DNA from: Gammaproteobacteria bacterium
GTDB lineage: Bacteria > Pseudomonadota > Gammaproteobacteria > Arenicellales > CAJQKF01
Length of the DNA: 43,665 bases
Assembly: GCA_030429665.1 (NCBI GenBank)
Contig: JAUIEZ010000028.1
Span: 1 to 43,665 of the forward strand
Direction of reading: 5' to 3'
The stretch's first letter is position 1. Every line of letters begins with the position of its first letter. Below, one piece after another: positions 36,890 through 43,665 of the stretch. Made by a program: the position numbers and the translations under genes. The notes beneath the pieces were generated by a model. That model did not search any database. It was not told where the DNA came from and was given only the letters and a program-made list of their open reading frames with translations.

Positions 36890-37450
36890 ATGAACAAGCT
36901 TAAATTATCCAGGACCACGCGGGCCATCGCCCTGGCACTCGCCGTCACACCCGTGGCAGGGGTCGTCTACGCCGCCGGCATGGGCGGATCCGGTATGGAC
37001 GACGGCGACCGTTGCGGGCGCGGCGAGGCTCGTCACGAACGGCACCACGGCGCTGATCGTGGCGAGCGACACCGGGGCAAGCAGGAGGTCGACCGTCATG
37101 TCGACGGCCGCATGGCCTTTCTCAAGGCCGAGATCGCCATCACCGAGGCGCAGGAGAGCCAGTGGCAGGCGGTGGAGGACGTGCTGCGCGCCAGGATCGA
37201 AAAGCGCGCCGAACACATGGCCGAGCGCCGCGGACAGCGCGCCGAGCGCGCCGAGAGCGGCGCGCCCGACCGGTTGGCCGGGCACATCGAGGCCATGGAG
37301 GCGCGCCTTGAGCACCTAAAAGCCATGGAAAGCGCGGTGAGCGACCTCTACGCGGTGCTCACGCCGGAGCAGCAGGCGAGCGCCGACGAACTGTTGCCCG
37401 GCCCCGGCATGGGCCGCGGCGGCTTCAAGGGACCTCGCTTCATGCGCTAG
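36890..37450 (+). CDS. Spy/CpxP-like periplasmic protein with His-rich N-terminus
   Basis: A 186-residue exported protein. The signal peptide covers about residues 1-28 (AGVVYA then AGMGG). The mature protein begins with a Gly/Asp stretch and a cluster rich in His, Arg and Glu (CGRGEARHERHHGADRGE, residues about 43-60). A long amphipathic helical region and the LTPEQQASADEL motif of the LTxxQ family follow. Spy and CpxP are chaperones and inhibitors of envelope-stress kinases; the related ZraP and CnrX use His or Cys to bind metals. ATG 36890 has AAGGAG 9 bases upstream. Being divergent from the OmpR/EnvZ pair, it is likely a regulon member and feedback partner. Confidence 0.82.
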   Translation: MNKLKLSRTTRAIALALAVTPVAGVVYAAGMGGSGMDDGDRCGRGEARHERHHGADRGERHRGKQEVDRHVDGRMAFLKAEIAITEAQESQWQAVEDVLRARIEKRAEHMAERRGQRAERAESGAPDRLAGHIEAMEARLEHLKAMESAVSDLYAVLTPEQQASADELLPGPGMGRGGFKGPRFMR

Positions 37451-37458
37451 CAAACCGC

Positions 37459-37487
37459 GATGCCGCCGGCCTCGAGCCGGCGGCATC
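37459..37487. terminator. Strong bidirectional hairpin between convergent genes
   Basis: GATGCCGCCGGC and GCCGGCGGCATC form a perfect 12-pair stem with a 5-base loop (CTCGA). It lies between the Spy-like stop (37450) and the VTT-gene stop (37489). There is no long T-run, but position and stem strength fit a shared terminator. Confidence 0.7.
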
Positions 37488-37488
37488 C

Positions 37489-38175
37489 CTAGCCGATGCC
37501 GTTCGACCGGCGCCTCTTGTAGATACGTACCAGCACCGGCACCAGCGCGGCGACACCCACCAGGACCACGGCCAGCATGAGCTTGCCGACCATCCCGTCC
37601 TCGCTGCCGATCGCCTCGAAACCGATATGGCCGGCGTACGTGATCGCTGCCATCGAAGGCAGCAGGCCGAGCGTGCTTGCGATGCTGTACGGCACGAGAC
37701 CGATCGATGTCAGGCCGAGGGCATAGTTGAGCAGGAAATACGGCAGCCCGGCGAGGCGCGCGGCGGCGACGAACTTCCATCCTTCCTCGCGCACCCCTGC
37801 CATGAACTGCCGCAGCCGGTTGCCGGCGCGCCGCTCGGCCCAGTCCCGCGCCAGGTAGCGCGCGATCAGGAAGGCCGCCATCGCGCCGAGGGTCGAGCCG
37901 GCGGTGTTGTAAAGCGTCCCCAGCCAGGGACCGAACAACGCGCCGCCCGCCAGCATCATCACCGTGGCCGGCACGAACAACACCGCGGCGACGACAAACA
38001 GGGCCACGAACACCAGCGGCGCCAGCACGCCGGCGGCCTCGACCCGGGCCTGGACCACCGACGGATGCACCAGGTCCCAGTGCGTACCCAGGGCGGCGAC
38101 CCCGGCGAGTAGCAGCAGGATCAGCGCGAGCCGCAGGAAACGGGAGAAAAACGCGATGCGGGCGGAGGTGGACAT
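37489..38175 (-). CDS. TVP38/TMEM64 (VTT, DedA-like) membrane protein
   Basis: A 228-residue integral membrane protein with about five or six helices and a central VTT domain. Typical features are VPATVMMLAGGALFGPWLG, GSTLGAMAAFLIARYLARD and a second re-entrant stretch AGLPYFLLNYALGLTSI. Members of this superfamily act as lipid scramblases or flippases, or support membrane homeostasis. ATG 38175 starts with a short basic segment before the first helix. It is divergent from lexA; the gap between them holds the SOS box, which is much nearer lexA. Confidence 0.87.
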   Translation of the reverse strand: MSTSARIAFFSRFLRLALILLLLAGVAALGTHWDLVHPSVVQARVEAAGVLAPLVFVALFVVAAVLFVPATVMMLAGGALFGPWLGTLYNTAGSTLGAMAAFLIARYLARDWAERRAGNRLRQFMAGVREEGWKFVAAARLAGLPYFLLNYALGLTSIGLVPYSIASTLGLLPSMAAITYAGHIGFEAIGSEDGMVGKLMLAVVLVGVAALVPVLVRIYKRRRSNGIG

Positions 38176-38276
38176 GAGCGCCTGCGTGATTGTCTCAAGG
38201 TGTATATTTTACAGGAACATCCGTGATCCCACGGTGAGGCGGCAGCAACGATGCCGGGCATTCCGACAGCGTAACC

Positions 38277-38306
38277 TTGACGTTCTTCGATCGGATACTG
38301 TATAAA
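38277..38306 (+). promoter_or_regulatory. lexA promoter
   Basis: TTGACG (38277-38282), an 18-base spacer, then TATAAA (38301-38306). The -10 element lies inside the SOS box, so LexA bound there would block RNA polymerase directly. Confidence 0.7.
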
Positions 38307-38315
38307 AATACAGCT
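38296..38315. promoter_or_regulatory. SOS box (LexA operator)
   Basis: TACTGTATAAAAATACAGCT contains CTGT, eight A/T bases, then ACAG, the enterobacterial/gammaproteobacterial LexA site. It lies 22 bases upstream of the lexA ATG and overlaps the -10 element. It implies autoregulation of lexA and damage-inducible expression of imuA and imuB downstream. Confidence 0.92.
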
Positions 38316-38337
38316 ACCCGACACAACGGAAACCGCC

Positions 38338-38934
38338 ATGCTCACCCCGCGGCAGAAACAGATCCTCGAACTGATCCGCAGGCACATCGAAACCCGCGGC
38401 ATGCCGCCAACCCGCGCGGAAATCGGCCAGCACTTCGGCTTCAGATCCCCCAATGCCGCCGAGGAACACCTGCGCGCCCTGGAACGCAAGGGCATGATCG
38501 AGATGATACCCGGATCCTCCCGCGGCATTCGGCTCATCGGCCCCACCGGACTGCCGGTGGTGGGCCGGGTGGCCGCCGGCAGTCCGATCCTCGCCGAGGA
38601 GCACATCGAGGAGCATTACGACATCGCCGCCCACCTGTTTCGTCCCCGCGCCCACTACCTGCTGCGGGTAAAGGGCACGAGCATGCGCGATGCCGGTATT
38701 CTCGACGGCGACCTGCTCGCCGTGCACCGTACCGGCAAGGCGGAGAACGGGCAGCTGGTGGTGGCGCGACTGGACGACGAAGTCACCGTCAAGCAGTTCC
38801 GCCGCCGCGGCAGCATCGTCACCCTGCTGCCGAAAAACCCCGAGTTCGAGCCCATCCGGGTGGACCTGAAGGAACGGCACCTGGTCATCGAGGGGCTGGG
38901 CGTGGGCGTTCTGCGCAATGACAAGCTGCTCTGA
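38338..38934 (+). CDS. lexA: LexA repressor
   Basis: Repressor of the SOS response, 198 residues (E. coli 202). The N-terminal winged helix-turn-helix includes [20 protein letters not shown]. The self-cleavage bond is Ala80-Gly81 in RVAAGSPIL. The catalytic dyad is Ser115 in KGTSMRDAG and Lys152 in EVTVKQF. The gene has its own SOS box and promoter. It is followed after 15 bases by imuA and then by imuB, a damage-inducible mutagenesis operon arrangement seen in many proteobacteria. Confidence 0.96.
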   Translation: MLTPRQKQILELIRRHIETRGMPPTRAEIGQHFGFRSPNAAEEHLRALERKGMIEMIPGSSRGIRLIGPTGLPVVGRVAAGSPILAEEHIEEHYDIAAHLFRPRAHYLLRVKGTSMRDAGILDGDLLAVHRTGKAENGQLVVARLDDEVTVKQFRRRGSIVTLLPKNPEFEPIRVDLKERHLVIEGLGVGVLRNDKLL

Positions 38935-38949
38935 ACGCGCGCCAAGACG

Positions 38950-39642
38950 ATGAGCCTGGATCCCGCCGCCCCCGACCCTTTCGCCGCCGGCGACGGCGCG
39001 AGCCCGGCGTGGCGCGTCAAGCGGGACTGTTTCCTCCAGCGACGCGACATCACCGTGGGAGGCCTCGTCGAACCGTCGGCACGGGAAGTCCTGTCCACGG
39101 GCTTCGAATCCCTCGACCGATACCTGCCGGGAGGCGGCTGGCCGCTGGGGGCGCTGACCGAGATCCTCACGGCCCCGGGTGAACCGGGCTGCCTGTGGCT
39201 CGCCCTGCCGGCGCTGGTCGAACTCAGCCGCCGGCAACAATGGATCGCCATGATCGCCCCGCCGCGCATTCCCTATGCCCCCGCCCTCGCCGGTCGCGGC
39301 ATGGACACCGGCAAGATCCTGCTGGTGCATCCGCGGGCACGCAGCGACGCGCTGTGGGCGGTGGAAGAGGCACTGCGGTCGGATACCTGCAGCAGCGTGC
39401 TGTTCTGGCTGCACGGGCCGGACAACAAGACGCTCCGGCGCCTGCAGCTCGCCGCCGAACAGGGCAACACCCTGGGTTTTTGCTTCCGGCCTGCGGCCGG
39501 CGCCGGGCAGCGCTCCACCGCCGCGGTGCGTGTACGCGCCACGCCCGCGCCGGACGGCGCCCTGGTGGACATCCTCAAGGTGCGCGGCGGCCGCGCGCGA
39601 CGCGACCTGGCATTGCGTTACGCGGACATCGGCTACGCCTGA
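38950..39642 (+). CDS. imuA: Translesion synthesis accessory protein ImuA
   Basis: A 230-residue RecA-like protein of the ImuA family that works with ImuB and the DnaE2 polymerase in error-prone repair. The start of the fold is seen in STGFESLDRYLPGGGWPLGAL and TEILTAPGEPG, where a RecA Walker A would sit; here no canonical GKT remains, as usual in ImuA. ALRYADIGYA ends it. It lies 15 bases after lexA and 11 bases before imuB, under the same SOS box. Confidence 0.88.
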   Translation: MSLDPAAPDPFAAGDGASPAWRVKRDCFLQRRDITVGGLVEPSAREVLSTGFESLDRYLPGGGWPLGALTEILTAPGEPGCLWLALPALVELSRRQQWIAMIAPPRIPYAPALAGRGMDTGKILLVHPRARSDALWAVEEALRSDTCSSVLFWLHGPDNKTLRRLQLAAEQGNTLGFCFRPAAGAGQRSTAAVRVRATPAPDGALVDILKVRGGRARRDLALRYADIGYA

Positions 39643-39653
39643 AGGCGCCCGCC

Positions 39654-41174
39654 ATGTCCATCGCCCCGGCACATACCCTTCCGGCGCAAGCTCCCCGCGC
39701 CGATCCCCCGCCCACACGGCAGCGGCTTTGGCTCGCCTTGCACTTCCACGGCCTGCCGCTGTGCGCGGCAACGGATCCGGACGGCGGCGAACGCGCACCG
39801 GCGCCGGATACGCCCGTCGCGGTACTGGAGACCGTCGCCAGGACGCAGCGCGTCATCGCGGTGAATGCGGCCGCGGTCCGGGCCGGCATCGGCAACGGCA
39901 TGAAACCGGGCGAGGCCCGCGGCGTGTGTCCGGTGATTCGCCTGACCGACCGAGACCGGCCTCGCGAACAGGCGATCCTGGCCGCGCTGGCAGACGCGCT
40001 GGAGGAGTTCAGCGCCGAGGTCGCCGTGGCAGGCGAATCGGCCCTGGTCATGGAAGCCGGTCGCAGCCTGAAGCTGTTCGGCGGCGTCCGGGCACTGCTG
40101 CAACGGCTCGAGGAAAGGCTGCGGCACGCCCCGGATTACCATTGCGCCCTGGCGCCCACCGCCGGCGCGGCGGCGCTGTGCGCACGCGGCGGCCTGTCGG
40201 TGTGCATAGAGGACATGCGGCAACTGCGATCGAGGCTCGGGGACCTTCCCGTGACCTGCCTGGACATCGAGCCGCGCGGCCGGGACCTGCTCGGCGCCAT
40301 GGGCATTGCCACCCTGCGCGACTTGCTCCGCCTGCCGCGCCGGGGACTGGCGCGCCGCCTGGGGCCGGCTTTCGTCCGGCAGCTGGACGAACTGCTCGGC
40401 GAGCGGCCCCACTTCCCCGTCCCGCACCGCTTCACCCGGCGTTTCACCGCCTGCCTTCACCTGGACGAGGAAACCGCGGACAGCAGCATCATCATGCAGG
40501 CCGCGAACCGGTTGCTCGGACGACTCGAGAGGCGGCTGCGGCACTGCGACAGCGCCGTGAACGCGCTGCGCTGGACCCTCGAGGCCACCCACCCTCGCGA
40601 GCGCCTGGTGTTGGACATGCCACTCGCCACGCCGGCATGGCGCGCGGACGGCCTGGCCTTTCTGCTGAGACTGCGCCTGGAGTCCGTGACGCTGGCCGCG
40701 CCGGTACGCCGACTGTCCCTGGCCAGCGACGTCTTCGCGTCGCGCTCCCGGCGCCAGCAGCACGGCATCCCGGGACTGGCGCGAGCCGCCGGCCAGGATC
40801 ACGAGTTCATCGACCGCCTGCGCGCGCGGCTCGGGGAGCGGGCGGTGCGCGGTATTTGCGCCTTGCCCGAGCATCGTCCGGAACATGCCTGGTCGGCTTG
40901 CGAACCCGGCACGGCGGCGGCAATGCCCCAGGCGGGGCCGGCGCGCCCGCTATGGCTGCTGCCGGCGCCCTCCCCCCTGTTTGCCCTCGACGGCCAACCA
41001 CGGCTGGACGGCGCGCTACGGCTGTACGGGGATACCGAACGCATCCGCTGCGGCTGGTGGGACGGCCGCGGCGTATTCCGGGACTACCGCCAGGCGCTCA
41101 CCCGACGCGGCCAGAGGCTGTGGGTGTTCCATGAGCCGCCGGCCGGACGCTGGTACCTGCACGGGGTGTACTGA
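39654..41174 (+). CDS. imuB: ImuB, inactive Y-family polymerase homologue
   Basis: A 506-residue Y-family polymerase-like protein that acts as the hub linking ImuA, DnaE2 and the beta clamp. The palm begins RLWLALHFHGLPL, where active polymerases have the metal-binding DMDAFF, so the catalytic Asp is lost, as in characterised ImuB. Further family features are IGNGMKPGEARGVCP, the helix-hairpin region IATLRDLLRLPRRGLARR and the C-terminal domain. The start ATG 39654 follows imuA by 11 bases. dnaE2 does not follow; the next gene is on the opposite strand. Confidence 0.9.
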   Translation: MSIAPAHTLPAQAPRADPPPTRQRLWLALHFHGLPLCAATDPDGGERAPAPDTPVAVLETVARTQRVIAVNAAAVRAGIGNGMKPGEARGVCPVIRLTDRDRPREQAILAALADALEEFSAEVAVAGESALVMEAGRSLKLFGGVRALLQRLEERLRHAPDYHCALAPTAGAAALCARGGLSVCIEDMRQLRSRLGDLPVTCLDIEPRGRDLLGAMGIATLRDLLRLPRRGLARRLGPAFVRQLDELLGERPHFPVPHRFTRRFTACLHLDEETADSSIIMQAANRLLGRLERRLRHCDSAVNALRWTLEATHPRERLVLDMPLATPAWRADGLAFLLRLRLESVTLAAPVRRLSLASDVFASRSRRQQHGIPGLARAAGQDHEFIDRLRARLGERAVRGICALPEHRPEHAWSACEPGTAAAMPQAGPARPLWLLPAPSPLFALDGQPRLDGALRLYGDTERIRCGWWDGRGVFRDYRQALTRRGQRLWVFHEPPAGRWYLHGVY

Positions 41175-41195
41175 ACGCTCACGGCCAACGACGGA

Positions 41196-42770
41196 TCAGG
41201 CAGATCGTTTCATCGACTCGCGCGGCAATCGCACCGCGAAGGACTCGCGGATGCGCCGGTCGGTCTCCTCGTCGACATGATCCGGAAAATGCGTTGCAAG
41301 GATATGCCGCGCGCGATCGCGGGCCCGGTCGATGACATCGCGCCGGCCTTGTTCGGCCCACTGGTTGGGGCTGAGGCGATCGCAGACCTGGGGATAGACG
41401 TAATCCTTTTGCATCAACGAGAGCGTCTGTTCGTGACCCAGATAGTGCTCGGGGCCTTCCAGGCAAACGTTCTTCATGGTTTCCAGGGCCAGCGTATCGT
41501 CATTGACCTCGATGCCGCGCACGGTGCGGTTGATCGCGCCCAGCATGTCGTTGTCGATGACCAGCGATTCCGGGCAAATGCCGAGCAGGCTGGCCTGCAT
41601 GCCGGCCGACTCGTAGATCATGTTGGCGCCGCTGTGCGCGGCCAGCACGTCGGTATAGCCCTTCTCGAAGCCCGACTGCGCGTCGGGGATCTTCGAATCT
41701 GCCATGCCCGCGGCGATGCCCGTGGGCAGGTCGTAGTAGCGCCCCATCTGGCCGCACGCCGCCATCAGCACCGCCTGCTCGCCGCTGCCGCCGCTCATGG
41801 CGCCGGTGCGCAGGTCCGATATGAACGGCCATGTGCCGAAGATGGCCGGATGGCCCGGCGCGATGGCGTTGACATAGACCAGCGCCGCGAGCGTCTCGGC
41901 GACTTCCTGCACCACCGCGCCCGCCAGGGACGCAGGACTGGTGGCGCCGGCCTGCCCCGCCGCCAGCAGCAGGATCGGCATGCCCCCGCGCACCACCGTC
42001 TCGAGCACCCGGCAGGCGTCTTCCGCCCAGCGAAACGGCGGTACCGTGAAGCAGCACGAACAACTTACGAACGGCTGCGCCCGCCAGGCATCCTCGCCGC
42101 CGGCGATGACGTGCAGCATGCGGATCGCCTCCTCGGCATGTGCCGGATCGACGAAACTGGTGCCGACGTGTTTGCGCGTGCCGCTCACCGCCGCGTAACA
42201 GGTGTTCAGGTCCAGCTCGCGCGGCTCGACCATGTCGCGCGCCACCATCGGCCGCTGGAAGAAATGGATGTGCTCGAGGCTGTCCACCAGCCGCGCGGCA
42301 TCGTACAGGTCGGCGAGGGTGGACTCGCGGTACTCGCCGGTGCGCGCGTCCACCACGTGCACCGCGGCGCCGGCGGTGCCGAAATAGACCCGGTTGCCAC
42401 CCACTTCCATGTGGTGGGAGGGATGCTGGCCGTAAAGCGTGAAATTGCGCCCGGCACCGGCAATGACGTCTTCGACGAGCGCGCGGGGAAACACGATCCG
42501 GCCATGCTCGTTGAGCCGGGCGCCGGCGCCGGTGAGAATCTCGACGCAGGACGGAATCGCCCGCGCCATGCCCACCTGTTCCAGGGAGTCCAGCGCCGCC
42601 TGGTGAATGCGCACGACATCGGCGTCGTCAAGCGGCTTGTAGCGACCGCCGCCGGGCATTCCCGGCCGTACCGGCCGCTTGTCCTCGGGCAATTCCCTGC
42701 TTCTCAGCTCGCGGCGCGCCGCGCGCCCGCCGGGCCGTTTCCGCACAGCGGTTGATGCTTCGTTCACCAT
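41196..42770 (-). CDS. Trimethylamine methyltransferase family (MttB-like), non-pyrrolysine
   Basis: A 524-residue member of the MttB superfamily, whose members move a methyl group from a quaternary or tertiary amine to a corrinoid protein. Recognisable stretches are GGGRYKPL, KHVGTSFVDP, GGMPILLLAAGQAGATSPA and AMSGGSGEQAVL. The coding frame has no internal TAG, so it is a pyrrolysine-free member like the glycine betaine enzyme MtgB; betaine, carnitine or proline betaine are candidate substrates. ATG 42770 has GAGGA 6 bases upstream; an earlier ATG at 42803 adds 11 residues. No corrinoid protein, RamA-type activator or methyltetrahydrofolate transferase lies next to it. Confidence 0.85.
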   Translation of the reverse strand: MVNEASTAVRKRPGGRAARRELRSRELPEDKRPVRPGMPGGGRYKPLDDADVVRIHQAALDSLEQVGMARAIPSCVEILTGAGARLNEHGRIVFPRALVEDVIAGAGRNFTLYGQHPSHHMEVGGNRVYFGTAGAAVHVVDARTGEYRESTLADLYDAARLVDSLEHIHFFQRPMVARDMVEPRELDLNTCYAAVSGTRKHVGTSFVDPAHAEEAIRMLHVIAGGEDAWRAQPFVSCSCCFTVPPFRWAEDACRVLETVVRGGMPILLLAAGQAGATSPASLAGAVVQEVAETLAALVYVNAIAPGHPAIFGTWPFISDLRTGAMSGGSGEQAVLMAACGQMGRYYDLPTGIAAGMADSKIPDAQSGFEKGYTDVLAAHSGANMIYESAGMQASLLGICPESLVIDNDMLGAINRTVRGIEVNDDTLALETMKNVCLEGPEHYLGHEQTLSLMQKDYVYPQVCDRLSPNQWAEQGRRDVIDRARDRARHILATHFPDHVDEETDRRIRESFAVRLPRESMKRSA

Positions 42771-43179
42771 GCCGAATCCTCGCCGCAAGTAATGTGACGA
42801 CAATGATTTTTCCCGCGATCACCCGCGGCGCATGACGCAGGAGCGACAGGGAATTACCAAGCCACGCCGCGACGAGGATTTCGCCGGCGATATGCCGCCC
42901 GGCGACCGGAGACGGCAAGAGGGTCGCCATCGAGCCCGGCGGGCGAGCCCCATGAAGCGACAGGCGTGCCGCGCACGTCCGATCGGCCGTCCGCGGCACC
43001 GGCGAAACCCGACGGCCAGTGGGCAAGAAACCGGGCGACAACGAACACCGAGAGCGTCGGAATTCCTCGGGGGACGCGCTATCGGACCGCAGCGCGCCGA
43101 CCGAGCGAACAGCCATGACGCTGCGTCCGCCCGAGATACACCCATGCCTTGTTGCCGTATCGCGATCGTCGAACGAATG
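42771..43179. other. 409-base intergenic region, nothing recognised
   Basis: It contains long open frames on the minus strand only because it is GC-rich. Their translations have no recognisable motif, and none has a good ribosome-binding site. It probably holds the promoter of the MttB-like gene. Confidence 0.5.
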
Positions 43180-43665
43180 CTACTCGTAATACGCCCGGCG
43201 GAAGGCGTCGATCAATTCGTTGGCATCCGCTTCGTCCACGCCCATGGCGTTCAACACCGAACCGCCGATCTGCAGGCTCGATTCCAGCGTCTCCGACACC
43301 GCCACGGTGGCACCGGCCTTCATCAACTGGTCGCAGTGCTGCCGGTCGCGCCCGCGCGCGAAAATGGCGATGGTCGGGTAGAGTTGGCGCATTACGTGCA
43401 CCAGCCGGGTAGCCGGTGCCACGTTGTTCAGGGTGCACACCAGCGCCCTGGCGCGGCTGGCACCGGCCGCCTTGAGAACCTCGGCTGCGCTGGCGTCGCC
43501 GAAGAACACCTCGAAACCCTCGCGCCGAGCTTCCAGAACCCGGTCGGCATGGCTTTCAACGGCGATATAGGGGATGTCCCGCGCCATCAGGATGCGCGCG
43601 ACCCGACGACCCACGCGGCCGAATCCGGCGATGATGACGTGCGGGGTATCCTCGGCAAGGTACTC
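43180..43665 (-). CDS. KefB/KefC-type K+/H+ antiporter, C-terminal RCK domain (cut by window)
   Basis: The frame runs off the right edge; only the C-terminal part is visible. It shows a nucleotide-binding Rossmann fold with HVIIAGFGRVGRRVARIL (GxGxxG), then VESHADRVLEARREGFEVFF with GDAS. This is the regulatory RCK_N (TrkA-N) domain of monovalent cation:proton antiporters of the CPA2 family. Later parts are VCTLNN, IFARGRDRQHCDQLMKAGA and a short tail ending AYYE. The membrane domain must lie beyond the window. A stand-alone TrkA-like protein is less likely, because the open frame continues upstream. Confidence 0.8.
   Translation of the reverse strand, partial: EYLAEDTPHVIIAGFGRVGRRVARILMARDIPYIAVESHADRVLEARREGFEVFFGDASAAEVLKAAGASRARALVCTLNNVAPATRLVHVMRQLYPTIAIFARGRDRQHCDQLMKAGATVAVSETLESSLQIGGSVLNAMGVDEADANELIDAFRRAYYE

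Noticed and set aside
38201-38214. Second LexA-like site near the VTT-gene start (TGT, seven bases, ACA)
   Set aside because: The half-sites are one base too close for the CTGT-N8-ACAG spacing and the outer C is missing.
41196-42770. Pyrrolysine-containing MttB
   Set aside because: There is no in-frame TAG within the coding frame, so this is a pyrrolysine-free family member.

Overview
The window is GC-rich, densely packed bacterial chromosome. The FabA/FabB pair, a PotFGHI putrescine transporter, lexA-imuA-imuB, a Spy/CpxP-type protein divergent from an OmpR/EnvZ-type pair, and heme A synthase together point to a gammaproteobacterium. The genus cannot be named from this sequence. I see no tRNA, rRNA, CRISPR array, insertion sequence or prophage. 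Both edges cut genes: a CHASE4 histidine kinase on the left and a KefB/KefC-type antiporter on the right.

Layout, left to right. (1) 1-5743 (+): a hybrid-free histidine kinase, a single-domain receiver, an ABC half-exporter and a sulfatase/phosphonate-monoesterase-like hydrolase. (2) 5812-12500 (-): a storage-glucan island. The degradation and remodelling genes are intact (glycogen phosphorylase, 4-alpha-glucanotransferase, a GH57 glycosidase), but between and beside them lie decayed fragments of glgA, glgB and glgC. The cell seems to have lost the synthetic half of a glycogen operon at this locus. (3) 12731-17727 (+): potFGHI putrescine uptake, with an orphan B12-binding (BtuF-like) protein at its end. 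(4) 17738-19324 (-): adenine deaminase, coupled to a GFA-family fragment and an intact GFA protein. (5) 19434-20642 (+): ispG. (6) 20652-26620 (-): fabA-fabB, heme A synthase, then a LolA-like and MMPL pair that looks like an envelope lipid transporter. (7) 26832-30208 (+): MFS carrier, a trypsin-like protease without a signal peptide, and a CPA1 Na+/H+ antiporter. (8) 30230-34349 (-): CYTH phosphatase, a gamma-glutamyltransferase-like protein without a signal peptide, and a bacterial dynamin-like GTPase. (9) 34598-37450: an OmpR/EnvZ-type pair divergent from a His-rich Spy/CpxP-like periplasmic protein, probably one envelope-stress circuit. (10) 37489-41174: a VTT-domain membrane protein, then a LexA-controlled lexA-imuA-imuB mutagenesis operon with a clear SOS box and no dnaE2 next to it. 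(11) 41196-43665 (-): a non-pyrrolysine MttB-family methyltransferase and the truncated antiporter.

The strongest unusual signals are the mosaic decay of glgC, glgB and glgA, and a nine-base G/C run at the GH57-malQ junction where a one-base slip would join the two reading frames. I found no clear evidence for a wholly new multi-gene system. Calls rest on motif recognition by eye; no searches were run.
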